Assembly (NCBI RefSeq): GCF_000411255.1
Contig: NZ_KE150412.1
Location: 1,161,817 to 1,225,816, forward strand
Direction of reading: 5' to 3'
DNA length: 64,000 nt
From: Paenibacillus sp. HGH0039
GTDB lineage: Bacteria; Bacillota; Bacilli; Paenibacillales; NBRC-103111
In this document: positions 8,048 to 16,935 of the stretch, piece by piece
Position numbering within the stretch: position 1 is the first letter of the stretch
Layout of the letters: each line of letters opens with the position of its first letter
Notes under the pieces: model-generated
Databases searched by the model: none
What the model was told of the DNA's origin: nothing
What the model saw: only the letters and a program-made list of their open reading frames with translations
Made by a program: the position numbers and the translations under genes

Positions 8048-9457
8048 CTAATAATAGACCGGCTTCAGCCGCTCCTGTATATCTTTCAATCCGAGTTTCA
8101 TCTGGTTATATTCCTGCAAGGATTTGACGGACAGGTTCGTCGGCTTCTCCGGCAAAAACGCTACGGTTTTGCGTCCGTACGACGTATCAAGCTCCACGAA
8201 GTCGATTTCCTTCTTCTGCAGCTCGTTCTTCATGTTCTCCCACTGCTCCGTGGGGTAATACCGGATGGTCAGCAGCTCCGCTTTTTCCTTGCGGTTCGCG
8301 CTTAAATAATAAAAAGTCGTGTACCCGTCGGCACGATCGCTTTTGGACCGTTCCAGCGTAATTTTGCCTCTCCACGATTCGGGAAAATCAAACCGGTACG
8401 TGACATTGTTGTCATAGTAATTTTCGTGCACCCATTTGAGCCCGTTCGCGCCGTCCCACTGATACCACTGGTGGATCCAGGGCATATCGGTCGGATTGCT
8501 GTTTTCGATAAAAGGAGGGATCTTGAGCAGCTCGATCTCCATAATACCGTCTCCGTTGACGTCTTGGGATCTTCCTTTGTATTCCTTGAAGGTTTGAACG
8601 TTCCCCTGTTCGTCCTTGGCACTGAAAACGTCTTTAAGTTTGCCGTTGTTCCAAACCAAGAGAGAAGTATACGATGTATTGGCGCCAAGCCCCGTATCCA
8701 CGAAAATCCCGTTCTGCGAGTCGGTCGCTTTGCCGATCACGACCTGGTAGTAACCGTTGACGCCGCCGTCCATAGGCAGCTTCTGCATCAGCTTCTTCTC
8801 CCCGTTCTTGAACGAGTATAAAGAAGCGGAAGCGTCCAGCTTGTCGCGGTCGAGAAGCAGGGCGGCCACCTCAGGCACTCCGTCGCCGGTCAGATCGCCG
8901 ATCGCGATCTCGGTGTACGGAATTTTCTCCATCTGGCTCACCACCGAGCCTTTCATGGAATAAACGAACAATTCTTTATTGAGATTGACAGCTTCTCCGG
9001 CACTCCAGCCTACGAGCATTTCCGGAGCCCCGTCTCCCGTAACGTCCACGAAGTCGACGCGGTCGATTTCTCTGCCCAGCTCATGGATATCGGTGACCTT
9101 CCGCCATTCTTCGTCCACTTGTTCGAGAATGAGGGCCCCGAGTTCGAACTCGTTCTTCTGCAGCCTGTAAAAGGCGACGGCTTCCTTCTGGTTGTCCCCG
9201 TTAAGGTCCACCTGGTAAATCGGGCCGGCCGCCGAGTTGTCGGGCAGCTTGAGCGGCGTGTTGAGCACCGCGCCCGGAGGCAGATAGTGGGTCACCGCCT
9301 CTTTGAGCTGATACAGGCTCGAGCTCATGGCCGGAGCCTTCAGCAAAGCGGCGGGAGAAGAAGATATGAGCTGGCAGCCGCTGAGCAGCAGCATGGAGAG
9401 TCCGGCCGTCAGCAGGCCCGCTGCGGGTCGCGGTATCCATTTGATTCTTCTCTTCAT
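8048..9457 (-). CDS. FG-GAP/VCBS-like repeat lipoprotein, first gene of the two-component operon
   Basis: The 469-aa product begins with a lipoprotein signal peptide whose lipobox is LLSGC (Cys28). Residues about 75-320 hold at least four calcium-binding-like loops of the form D-x-(N/T)-G-D (DLNGDNQKE, DVTGDGAPE, DLTGDGVPE, DVNGDGIME) spaced about 50-110 residues apart, as in FG-GAP/VCBS beta-propeller proteins. The C-terminal 130 residues are a separate globular part. The chosen ATG at 9457 has an AAAGGGG site; the open frame upstream to 9667 has no support. Tethered outside the membrane and co-transcribed with a kinase, it could be a sensor accessory or an effector. That is inference. Confidence 0.85.
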   Translation of the reverse strand: MKRRIKWIPRPAAGLLTAGLSMLLLSGCQLISSSPAALLKAPAMSSSLYQLKEAVTHYLPPGAVLNTPLKLPDNSAAGPIYQVDLNGDNQKEAVAFYRLQKNEFELGALILEQVDEEWRKVTDIHELGREIDRVDFVDVTGDGAPEMLVGWSAGEAVNLNKELFVYSMKGSVVSQMEKIPYTEIAIGDLTGDGVPEVAALLLDRDKLDASASLYSFKNGEKKLMQKLPMDGGVNGYYQVVIGKATDSQNGIFVDTGLGANTSYTSLLVWNNGKLKDVFSAKDEQGNVQTFKEYKGRSQDVNGDGIMEIELLKIPPFIENSNPTDMPWIHQWYQWDGANGLKWVHENYYDNNVTYRFDFPESWRGKITLERSKSDRADGYTTFYYLSANRKEKAELLTIRYYPTEQWENMKNELQKKEIDFVELDTSYGRKTVAFLPEKPTNLSVKSLQEYNQMKLGLKDIQERLKPVYY

Positions 9458-9541
9458 GACATTCCCCTTTTCTAGTGCTGGTTCCATTATAGCAAAGCTG
9501 CCCCGGAAGCAGGACCTGAAAATTCTGCATGGACGCGAACG

Positions 9542-9582
9542 AAAAAACCGCCCGATGCCGGCAAATACGGCATGGACGGCTC
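9542..9582 (-). terminator. Probable terminator of the polysaccharide deacetylase gene
   Basis: On the minus strand a GC-rich hairpin (CCATGCCG / CGGCATCGGGCGG with internal mismatches) is followed by TTTTTT. It lies about 55 bp beyond the stop codon at 9633. Confidence 0.6.
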
Positions 9583-9632
9583 GCTTCCGCCGGTTTGGCG
9601 GCCTTCCGCAAAACCGGTCCCGGGGCATTTCA

Positions 9633-10577
9633 TTATTTCGCAGCCAGCAATTCCGGCACGGTAACAAACTGGTAGCCCTGAGCCTGCAGATACTCGCAAA
9701 TTCTGCGAGTGGCCTCTACGGTATTGCTGAGGTCCCCGCCTTTGCCTCCGAAGCTGTGCTGCAGAATAATGCTGCCGGGATGGATATGCTGTTTCACATT
9801 GTTCATAATCTGATCCGGCGTATTACCGGCCCAGTCTTTCGTGTCGATCGACCAGCCGATGATAAGCTGCCCCTGCTGGGCCGCTACCGCTTTGACGTTA
9901 TCGTTGACGGCGCCGTACGGGGCACGGAACAGATAGGTTCCCTTGCCGAGCGCTTTCTTCAGCGCCTCGTCCGTGCTCGTCATCTGTTCGCGGGCCTGTT
10001 CGGGCGTCAGCTTAGGCAGCTGCGCGTGACTCCAGGTATGGTTGCCGACCGCGTGACCCTCGTCCACGATCCGCTTCACCATATCGGGATATTTATCGAC
10101 CTGGCGACCGACCAGGAAGAACGTCGCTTTCGCGTTGTACTTGCTCAGCACTTCCAGAACCTGCGGCGTCCAGTGCAGGTCCGGACCGTCGTCGAACGTA
10201 AGCGCAACGAGTTTATTTTTGGTCGAAACCGAATAAATCGGCGTGGCCAAGTTTGCCGCCCCGCCGCCCTGCGGAGCTTGCGTTGACTTCGGCGTCGGCG
10301 CAGGATCGGGCGTGGCCGTCGGATCCGGCGTAGGATCCGGCTTCCGAGTCGGCTCCGGCGTCGGCGTAGGATCGGGATGCGCGCTCTTATCCGGCTTCTT
10401 CTCCGGTTCATTCGCGGTCGGGACCGGAGACGGGCTTGGCGTAGCCGCCGTTTCTCCCTGGGTGGAGCCCGAAGCCGCTTCCTTGGTCAACAATGCATGG
10501 CTGACATTGTATGCAATAAACAACCCCAGCGCTATCATAAGGACATAGCGCAGTCTGAACACTTTTCTTTTTTTCAT
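9633..10577 (-). CDS. Membrane-anchored polysaccharide deacetylase (NodB domain)
   Basis: The 314-aa product has an N-terminal membrane anchor (about residues 8-28), a Pro/Thr/Asp-rich linker of about 70 residues (repeats of PDPTPT type), and a NodB deacetylase domain (residues about 115-310). The domain shows TFDDGP (catalytic and metal Asp), HTWSH (metal His pair), RAPYG and an LQHSFGG motif 4-like segment. Such enzymes remove acetyl groups from peptidoglycan or other cell-wall glycans outside the membrane. The ATG at 10577 with GGAAGGA upstream is preferred over the longer frame to 10712. Two WalR-like boxes upstream fit a wall-stress-controlled enzyme. Confidence 0.9.
   Translation of the reverse strand: MKKRKVFRLRYVLMIALGLFIAYNVSHALLTKEAASGSTQGETAATPSPSPVPTANEPEKKPDKSAHPDPTPTPEPTRKPDPTPDPTATPDPAPTPKSTQAPQGGGAANLATPIYSVSTKNKLVALTFDDGPDLHWTPQVLEVLSKYNAKATFFLVGRQVDKYPDMVKRIVDEGHAVGNHTWSHAQLPKLTPEQAREQMTSTDEALKKALGKGTYLFRAPYGAVNDNVKAVAAQQGQLIIGWSIDTKDWAGNTPDQIMNNVKQHIHPGSIILQHSFGGKGGDLSNTVEATRRICEYLQAQGYQFVTVPELLAAK
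10285..10400. repeat. Degenerate repeat encoding the Pro/Thr linker of the deacetylase
   Basis: The coding strand repeats a Pro-Asp-Pro-Thr pattern; on the plus strand it appears as runs of GTCGGATCCGGCGTAGGA-like units. It is an in-frame low-complexity linker that probably spans the wall. Its length is likely to vary between strains. Confidence 0.7.
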
Positions 10578-10756
10578 GATTCCTTCCATCTCCCATTTGT
10601 TTCTTCGGCTGATTTCTATGAACCTACCAGCCTGTCTATGACTTCCAGCACATAGGAACGACTGACGCGGCAAGGCGTCTTCTCCTGTATTCCCCGAGTC
10701 CGTTCCCTTCAACGTGTTTCCTTATCCTAAGTGTACTCCAACTTTCGACACAAGTA

Positions 10757-10806
10757 GTTACGAAACCATTACATTTGAACAATTAAGCCGTTACGATCCC
10801 GTTACA
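10757..10806 (-). promoter_or_regulatory. Two WalR-like boxes upstream of the polysaccharide deacetylase gene
   Basis: On the minus strand, TGTAAC-N5-CGTAAC (10806-10790) and TGTAAT-N5-CGTAAC (10773-10757) each match the WalR (YycF) consensus TGTWAH-N5-TGTWAH at all but one position. Their starts are 33 bp apart, about three helical turns, so both face the same side of the DNA. A possible -10 (TACACT, 10736-10731) would place the second box near -41. B. subtilis WalR controls wall enzymes including the deacetylase PdaC, which fits. The PhoP box is a related pattern and cannot be excluded. Confidence 0.45.
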
Positions 10807-10833
10807 CTTGTAAAAAATTGTACAAGCATGACG

Positions 10834-10865
10834 AAAAAAGCTTCCGGCGCGGGGGCCGAAAGCTT
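10834..10865 (-). terminator. Terminator of the pfl operon
   Basis: On the minus strand the stem AAGCTTTCGGC / GCCGGAAGCTT (one wobble pair) with a short C-rich loop is followed by TTTTTT. It lies 40 bp beyond the pflA stop. Confidence 0.9.
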
Positions 10866-10904
10866 AAATATAGAGGATGTTTTATTTCCTGTAAAGACCA
10901 ATTT

Positions 10905-11663
10905 TTAGAGAGACTGGCAGGTCGACCGCGAAACGTTTTGATTACGCGCACGCTCGATAAACTCGTACGCTCTCGCTACTTCTTCTTCCGTCGGTGTGCG
11001 GGCGTCTTTGAGCGGATATTCCCGGTGAAGAAGATCCCATTTATAGGTTCCCAGCTTGTGATAAGGAAGAAGCTCGAATTTTTCCACGGTCGTCAGACTG
11101 GCCAGAAAAGAACCAAGCCGCTCCAGCTCGTCTTCCGTATCCGTCATTCCGGGAACGAGCACCCGCCGGATCCACATCGGCCTGCCGTGATCGGAAAGCC
11201 AACGCGCCGTACGCAGGATCTTGTCGTTGGGCTGGCTCGTCAGCGCGATATGCTTGTCGCGGTCCATCATTTTCAGATCAAGCAGAACGAGGTCCGTTTC
11301 TTCGAAAAGCTCGCGGACATGCTCGTGGCCCACTTCGCAAAAGCCCGAAGAGTCCAGCGCCGTGTTCACGCCGAAGCGTTCCTTGCACGCTTTGAAAAGC
11401 TCCGCGACAAACGCCGCCTGCAGCGTCGGCTCTCCTCCCGTTACGGTGATTCCCCCGCCCGACTTCCGGTAGTACGGAAGATAAGGCTCCATTTCGGCGA
11501 GGATTTCATCGACGGTCACCGTCCGTCCTCCGCAGGTGTCCCACGTATCGGGGTTGTGACAGTAGCCGCACTGCAGGGCGCATCCCTGCATGAAGAGAAC
11601 AAACCGGATACCGGGGCCGTCTACCGTGCCGAACGTTTCGATGGAATGGATTCTGCCTTTCAT
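10905..11663 (-). CDS. pflA: Pyruvate formate-lyase activating enzyme
   Basis: The 252-aa product is a radical SAM enzyme with the CxxxCxxC cluster motif CALQCGYC near residue 30, followed by HNPDTWD and the GGEP motif (VTGGEPTLQ). It uses S-adenosylmethionine and a [4Fe-4S] cluster to form the glycyl radical on PflB, and works only without oxygen. The start is the ATG at 11663, where AAAGGA lies 10 nt upstream; a GTG 9 nt earlier is possible. It follows pflB by 39 bp on the same strand, and the operon ends at the terminator at 10834-10865. Confidence 0.96.
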   Translation of the reverse strand: MKGRIHSIETFGTVDGPGIRFVLFMQGCALQCGYCHNPDTWDTCGGRTVTVDEILAEMEPYLPYYRKSGGGITVTGGEPTLQAAFVAELFKACKERFGVNTALDSSGFCEVGHEHVRELFEETDLVLLDLKMMDRDKHIALTSQPNDKILRTARWLSDHGRPMWIRRVLVPGMTDTEDELERLGSFLASLTTVEKFELLPYHKLGTYKWDLLHREYPLKDARTPTEEEVARAYEFIERARNQNVSRSTCQSL

Positions 11664-11702
11664 GACTAACACGTCCTTTGCTTCGGCGTGCCCCGGTCCC
11701 TT

Positions 11703-13973
11703 TTACATGGCGCCGTGGAACGTCCGGTTAATAACGTCGAGCTGCTGCTCGCGGGTGAGTTTGATAAAGTTGACCGCATAGCCCGAAACCCGGATGGTGA
11801 GCTGCGGATACTGCTCGGGATGCTCCATCGCGTCCAGAAGCTGCTGCCGGTCGAATACGTTCACGTTGAGATGGTGCGCTCCGCTTTCGAAGTATCCGTC
11901 CAGCATATGGACGAGATTGTCCTTGCGCGTCTGCGGCTCTTTGCCGAGCGCTTTGGGCACAATCGAGAACGTGTTCGAGATGCCGTCCAGGCTGTGCTCG
12001 TAAGGCAGTTTGGCGACGGAGCCGAGCGAGGCCAGCGCGCCTTTGCGGTCGCGTCCGTGCATCGGGTTCGCGCCCGGCGCGAACGGTTCGCCCGCTTTGC
12101 GCCCGTCCGGCGTGGAGCCGGTTTTTTTGCCGTAAACGACGTTGGACGTAATGGTCAGGACCGACTGGGTCGGAACCGCATCCCGGTAAGGTTTGTGCTT
12201 GCGAATCATGCCCATGAACGCTTCGACGAGAGAAACGGCGATGGAATCGACGCGGTCGTCGTTGTTGCCGTACATCGGGTAATCACCTTCAATTTCGAAA
12301 TCGACGGCGATTCCTTTCTCGTTGCGGACCGGGCGCACTTTGGCGTATTTGATCGCGCTCAGCGAGTCGGCGACTACGGACAATCCCGCGATTCCGCAGG
12401 CCATGGTACGGACGATTTCCCGGTCATGAAGGGCCATTTCAATCCGCTCGTAACAGTATTTGTCGTGCATGTAGTGAATCACGTTCAGCGTGTTCATATA
12501 CAGCTTCGCCAGCCATTCCATGACACCCTTGAATTTATGCATGACCTCGTCGTAATCGAGCACATCGGCGGTAATCGGCACGCTTTCGGGTCCGATCTGG
12601 ACCCCGAGCTTTTCGTCCACGCCGCCGTTAATGGCATACAGGAGAGCTTTGGCCAGATTGGCCCGCGCTCCGAAGAACTGCATCTGCTTGCCGATCCTCA
12701 TGGCGGATACGCAGCAGGCGATGCCGTAATCGTCGCCGTAGAAAGGACGCATCAGGTCGTCGTTCTCGTACTGGATGGAGCTCGTTTCGATCGAGACTTT
12801 GGCGCAGTATTTCTTGAACCCCTCCGGCAGCTGCTCGGACCAGAGCACCGTCAGGTTAGGCTCGGGAGCGGGACCCAGGTTATACAGCGTATGAAGAAAC
12901 CGCATGGAGTTTTTCGTCACGCGGGTCCGGCCCGACAAGGACATGCCCCCGATGGACTCGGTCACCCAGGTGGGGTCGCCGCTGAACAGCTCGTTATAAT
13001 CCGGCGTACGCAAGAATTTGACAATCCGCAGCTTCATGACGAAATGGTCCACCAGCTCCTGCGCCTGCGTTTCGGTCAAGGTTCCTTCGCGGAGGTCTCT
13101 TTCGATATAAATATCGAGGAAAGAGGACACCCGTCCCAGACTCATCGCCGCGCCGTTCTGTTCCTTGATCGCCGCCAGATAGGCGAAATACAGCCACTGG
13201 AACGCTTCGCGGGCATCGGAGGCCGGCCCCGTGATGTCAAAACCGTGGTCGGCGGCCATCTTCTTCAGCTCGGCGAGCGCCCGGATCTGCTCGGACAGCT
13301 CCTCGCGGGCACGGATGACGTCCTCCGTGATCGCATCCACTTCAAGAAGCAGAAGATCCTTCTTCTTATCGGCCACGAGGGCGTCGATGCCGTACAGCGC
13401 TACCCGGCGGTAATCGCCGATGATCCGTCCGCGCCCGTAAGCGTCCGGCAAGCCCGTGATGATGCCGGCTTTTCTGGCGGCCCGCATGTCGCTGGTGTAG
13501 GCGTCGAACACGCCTTGGTTATGCGTCTTGCGGATGTCCGTGAACAGCCGGACCATGTCCTGCGGCAGCTTGAAGCCGTAAGCTTCGCAGGCGTCCTCCA
13601 TCATCCGGATGCCGCCGAACGGCTGCACGGAGCGTTTGAACGGCTCATCCGTCTGGAGCCCGACTACGCGCTCCTTGTCTTTGTCGAGATAGCCCGGTGC
13701 GTGGGAAACGATCGTGGACACGGTGTTCACATCCACATCGAGCACGCCTCCCTGCTCTCTTTCACGGCGGGTCAGGTCCTTGACGACTTCCCAAAGCGCC
13801 TTCGTATCTTCCGTCGGAGGGGCAAGAAAAGCCTCGTCTCCCTCATAAGGCGTCAGGTTAAGCTCGATAAAGTCACGGACGTCGATCCCGTGCTGCCACT
13901 TTCCTTTGCGGAACCCGCGGTATACTCCCTCTTCAGCAGACTTCATGCGCATCTCGCGCTCTTCGATAGCCAT
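11703..13973 (-). CDS. pflB: Formate C-acetyltransferase (pyruvate formate-lyase)
   Basis: The 756-aa product converts pyruvate and CoA to acetyl-CoA and formate during anaerobic growth. The paired active-site cysteines are seen at about residues 419-420 (GIACCVSAM), and the glycine that carries the radical lies near residue 731 in RVSGYAV. The length is normal for the family. The start at 13973 has an AAGGAGG site. It lies 188 bp downstream of adhE and 39 bp upstream of pflA; acetyl-CoA from this enzyme feeds AdhE. I see no clear separate Fnr box in the adhE-pflB gap, so transcription from the adhE promoter is possible. Confidence 0.97.
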   Translation of the reverse strand: MAIEEREMRMKSAEEGVYRGFRKGKWQHGIDVRDFIELNLTPYEGDEAFLAPPTEDTKALWEVVKDLTRREREQGGVLDVDVNTVSTIVSHAPGYLDKDKERVVGLQTDEPFKRSVQPFGGIRMMEDACEAYGFKLPQDMVRLFTDIRKTHNQGVFDAYTSDMRAARKAGIITGLPDAYGRGRIIGDYRRVALYGIDALVADKKKDLLLLEVDAITEDVIRAREELSEQIRALAELKKMAADHGFDITGPASDAREAFQWLYFAYLAAIKEQNGAAMSLGRVSSFLDIYIERDLREGTLTETQAQELVDHFVMKLRIVKFLRTPDYNELFSGDPTWVTESIGGMSLSGRTRVTKNSMRFLHTLYNLGPAPEPNLTVLWSEQLPEGFKKYCAKVSIETSSIQYENDDLMRPFYGDDYGIACCVSAMRIGKQMQFFGARANLAKALLYAINGGVDEKLGVQIGPESVPITADVLDYDEVMHKFKGVMEWLAKLYMNTLNVIHYMHDKYCYERIEMALHDREIVRTMACGIAGLSVVADSLSAIKYAKVRPVRNEKGIAVDFEIEGDYPMYGNNDDRVDSIAVSLVEAFMGMIRKHKPYRDAVPTQSVLTITSNVVYGKKTGSTPDGRKAGEPFAPGANPMHGRDRKGALASLGSVAKLPYEHSLDGISNTFSIVPKALGKEPQTRKDNLVHMLDGYFESGAHHLNVNVFDRQQLLDAMEHPEQYPQLTIRVSGYAVNFIKLTREQQLDVINRTFHGAM

Positions 13974-14161
13974 TTTTGTTCCCTCCTTGGAATGAACGGA
14001 CGGGCCGCGGAGCGGCCGCCCGGCAAAGCTGATTTCGTTTCAGCGCAAACTTCACTGCATTCCGCCGTCATGATCACTGTCTTTGGGTCCGTTTCACCGC
14101 AACGGCTGCTGCGGCGCCGCTCCCGCTTATTCAGGCAGCAGATAAGTCCTGGTCCGCTTGC

Positions 14162-16771
14162 TCAAATTCTGCCGTAGAAGGCGTCCCGGTACACTTCGGC
14201 CAGCTCGCTGACGAGCGGCATTTTCGGATTCGCGGTCGTGCACTGGTCTTCGAACGCTTTGTCCGCCAGGTACTCCACACGGCTTTCGAAATCATCGGCA
14301 TCGAATCCGAGTTCTTTGAACGAAGCGGGAATGCCCAGCTTCTGATTCAGTTCGCGGATGGCGTCGATGAGACTCTTGACGCCTTCCTCCGTGGTGGCGG
14401 CCGGAAGCCCGAGGAACCGGGCGATTTCGGCGTAGCGCTCGTCGGCGCAGTAGTGCGAGTATTTCGGGAACGACGCGTATTTCGACGGCTTCGCCGCGTT
14501 ATACTGGATGACGTACGGCATCAGGATCGCGTTGGTCCGTCCGTGCGCCGTTCCGTACTGCCCGCCCCACTTGTGCGCCAGGCTGTGGTTGATGCCCAGG
14601 AAGGCGTTCGCAAAGGCCATGCCGGCGATCGTGGACGCATTGTGCATTTTCTCCCTGGCCAGCTTGTCGGCCGTCGCATGGGACTGCTCCAGGTTGCGGA
14701 ACACGAGCTTGATGGCCTGCAGGCAGAGCCCGTCCGTATAGTCGTTTGCCATGACGGAGACGTAAGCTTCGATCGCGTGTGTGAGCACATCCATGCCGGT
14801 GTCGGCCACGGCTGTTTTCGGGAGCGAGTAAACGAATTCGGGATCGACGATGGCCACATCCGGCGTAAGCTCGTAATCGGCGAGCGGATATTTCGTGTGG
14901 CCGTTCTGTTTATCCGTGATGACCGCGAACGAAGTCACTTCCGAACCGGTACCCGAAGTCGTCGGGATGGCAACGAACTTCGCCTTCTTGCCGAGCTTCG
15001 GATACTTGAACGTCCGCTTGCGGATGTCCATGAACTTCTGTTTCAGCGAATGGAACGTGACGTCGGGGTACTCGTAGAACAGCCACATCGCTTTCGCCGC
15101 ATCCATCGGCGATCCTCCGCCGAGCGCCACAATGCAGTCCGGCTGGAAGGCGTTCATCATGGCCGTCCCGCGTTCAACGGTGTCGACTGAAGGGTCCGGC
15201 TCTACATCGCTGAAAACTTCGATGGCTACCGGCATCCGGCGCTGGCGCAAGTAATGTTCCACGCGTTCCACGTATCCGAGCTTCACCATCATCGGGTCGG
15301 TCACGATCAATACACGCGTGATGTCCGGCATTTTCGCCAGGTACTGGGTGGCGTTTCTCTCGAAATAAATTTTCTCGGGCACTTTAAACCACTGCATATT
15401 CACCGTCCGGTGTGCGACTTTTTTGACGTTGATCAGGTTGACCGCCGTCACGTTCGAAGAAGTTGAATTGCGGCCGTACGAGCCGCAGCCTAGCGTCAGC
15501 GAAGGGATATTGGCGTTGTAGATATCCCCGATCGCCCCGTGAGTCGAAGGCGCATTAACGATAATGCGGCAGGTCGGCAGCTCCTTGGCGAAAGCGGCGA
15601 TCACTCCGTCGTCGTTCGAATGGATGACCGAGGTGTGGCCGAGTCCGCCGAATGCCGCAATCTCCGCTGCCCGGGCGATGCCCGCTTGAGCCGTGGCGGC
15701 CGTGTAGCAGGCCAACACCGGGCTCAGCTTCTCGGCGGACAGCGGGTAGGCCGGACCGACGCCGTCCAGCTCGGCGATCAGGATTTTCGTCCCGGCGGGA
15801 ACCTCGAACCCCGCCATTTCGGCGATGCGTACCGCGGGCTGGCCCACAATCGCCGCGTTCACGGCGCATCCGGCGTTCATGCCGAACTGGGACAGCTTCT
15901 TCGTTTCCTTGGCGCTCAAGAAATGGCAGCCCTGCGCCTTCAGCATCGCCTTGGCCTCCGCCGCGATCGCTTCGTCCAGGATAACGGCCTGCTCGGATGC
16001 GCAGATCATGCCGTTGTCAAACGTCTTCGAGAGAATCAGATCCGTGACGGCCTGACGCAGGTCCGCGGTTCTCTCGATGAAGCACGGCACGTTGCCCGGG
16101 CCAACGCCGAGAGCGGGTTTGCCTGCGCTGTAAGCGGATTTGACCATGCCGGAGCCGCCGGTAGCCAGAATCAGGGCCACTCCCTCGTGGTGCATAAGCT
16201 CGTGCGTCGCTTCCATGGAAGGCTTCTCCACCCACTGGATGCAATCTTTCGGCGCCCCGTGGCTTACCGCCGCTTCGTACAGAACGCGGGCCGCTTCGGA
16301 GCTGCATTTCTGCGCGGACGGATGGAAGGCGAAAATAATCGGATTCCGCGTCTTCATTGCGATCAGCGCTTTAAACATCGTTGTCGAGGTCGGATTCGTC
16401 ACCGGGGTGACGCCGGCAATAATTCCGACCGGTTCGGCGATGGACGTAAGGCCGGTCGTCGGATCGTCGTCGATTACGCCGACCGTTTTGTCGTACTTCA
16501 CGGAGTTATGAATATACTCAGTTGCGAACAAGTTCTTGATGATCTTGTCTTCATATACGCCCCGCCCCGTTTCTTCCACCGCAAGCTTGGCGAGAACCAT
16601 ATGCCGGTCAACGCCGGCCAGCGCCATTTCCTGTACGATGCGGTCGACCTGGGATTGGTCCAAGCCTTCAAAAGCGGCCTGCGCTTTCTTCGCGTTCTGC
16701 ACCAGCCGGTCTACCTGTTCTTTGGCCGCCGCAGCTGCGGGTTTTACGGTCTCATTTTCCTGTACAGCCAT
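14162..16771 (-). CDS. adhE: Bifunctional acetaldehyde-CoA/alcohol dehydrogenase
   Basis: The 869-aa product reduces acetyl-CoA to acetaldehyde and then to ethanol, using two NADH. The N-terminal half (residues 1-440) is a CoA-dependent aldehyde dehydrogenase with the catalytic Cys at about 256 (MICASEQAV). The C-terminal half (about 460-869) is an iron-dependent alcohol dehydrogenase with a GGGSPMDAAK nucleotide motif and metal-binding His residues in DVLTHAIEAY and HSLAHKWGG...HGRTN. Such proteins form spirosome filaments. The start at 16771 has an AGGAGG site. The promoter just upstream carries Rex-like and Fnr-like operators, matching its role in NADH disposal without oxygen. Confidence 0.97.
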   Translation of the reverse strand: MAVQENETVKPAAAAAKEQVDRLVQNAKKAQAAFEGLDQSQVDRIVQEMALAGVDRHMVLAKLAVEETGRGVYEDKIIKNLFATEYIHNSVKYDKTVGVIDDDPTTGLTSIAEPVGIIAGVTPVTNPTSTTMFKALIAMKTRNPIIFAFHPSAQKCSSEAARVLYEAAVSHGAPKDCIQWVEKPSMEATHELMHHEGVALILATGGSGMVKSAYSAGKPALGVGPGNVPCFIERTADLRQAVTDLILSKTFDNGMICASEQAVILDEAIAAEAKAMLKAQGCHFLSAKETKKLSQFGMNAGCAVNAAIVGQPAVRIAEMAGFEVPAGTKILIAELDGVGPAYPLSAEKLSPVLACYTAATAQAGIARAAEIAAFGGLGHTSVIHSNDDGVIAAFAKELPTCRIIVNAPSTHGAIGDIYNANIPSLTLGCGSYGRNSTSSNVTAVNLINVKKVAHRTVNMQWFKVPEKIYFERNATQYLAKMPDITRVLIVTDPMMVKLGYVERVEHYLRQRRMPVAIEVFSDVEPDPSVDTVERGTAMMNAFQPDCIVALGGGSPMDAAKAMWLFYEYPDVTFHSLKQKFMDIRKRTFKYPKLGKKAKFVAIPTTSGTGSEVTSFAVITDKQNGHTKYPLADYELTPDVAIVDPEFVYSLPKTAVADTGMDVLTHAIEAYVSVMANDYTDGLCLQAIKLVFRNLEQSHATADKLAREKMHNASTIAGMAFANAFLGINHSLAHKWGGQYGTAHGRTNAILMPYVIQYNAAKPSKYASFPKYSHYCADERYAEIARFLGLPAATTEEGVKSLIDAIRELNQKLGIPASFKELGFDADDFESRVEYLADKAFEDQCTTANPKMPLVSELAEVYRDAFYGRI

Positions 16772-16803
16772 CTCTCCGCCTCCTCTGTTCTTTCTACACC
16801 TTC

Positions 16804-16846
16804 ATTGTAGGGGATTGTGAATTTTTTCACTATGACATTTCTCACA
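16804..16846 (-). promoter_or_regulatory. adhE promoter with overlapping Rex-like and Fnr-like operators
   Basis: On the minus strand a -10 TACAAT (16809-16804) is preceded at 17 bp by TAGTGA (16832-16827) in the -35 place. The spacer and -35 are covered by TTGTGAATTTTTTCACTA (16815-16832), which matches the Rex operator TTGTGAA-N4-TTCACAA at 13 of 14 positions. Next to it, TATGA-CATTTC-TCACA (16831-16846) is a Crp/Fnr-type box whose centre is about 41.5 bp upstream of the predicted transcription start, the classical Fnr activating position. Repression by NADH-sensing Rex and activation by Fnr are inferred. Confidence 0.65.
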
Positions 16847-16867
16847 GACAAAAGAGCGGCCCCGCCT

Positions 16868-16873
16868 TATGGT
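16868..16873 (+). promoter_or_regulatory. Possible -10 of the hemerythrin gene promoter
   Basis: TATGGT (4 of 6 to TATAAT) would give a start near 16880, which places the shared Fnr-like box at 16831-16846 about 41.5 bp upstream in this direction also. A single box could then serve both divergent genes. The hexamer is weak, so this is tentative. Confidence 0.3.
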
Positions 16874-16935
16874 GAAGACAGGAAACACGCGCGCGCTTTA
16901 CCATCATCCGCAGGACCCGACAGGAGGAAATGACG

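Noticed and set aside
9458-9667. N-terminal extension of the FG-GAP lipoprotein
   Set aside because: It would put 70 residues before the signal peptide and lipobox, and it covers the deacetylase terminator; the ATG at 9457 has a proper ribosome binding site.
10243-10548. Gly/Val-rich plus-strand frame
   Set aside because: It is the reverse of the Pro/Thr linker of the polysaccharide deacetylase; the repeats arise from the linker codons.
13974-14161. Fnr or Rex box in the adhE-pflB gap
   Set aside because: Short pieces such as TGATCATGA occur, but no half-site pair with six-base spacing was found.
11688-14177. Very long plus-strand open frame (829 codons) opposite pflB
   Set aside because: It is the mirror of a well-identified pflB gene with strong codon structure on the minus strand. 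The product has Arg/His-rich, low-sense sequence and no ribosome binding site.
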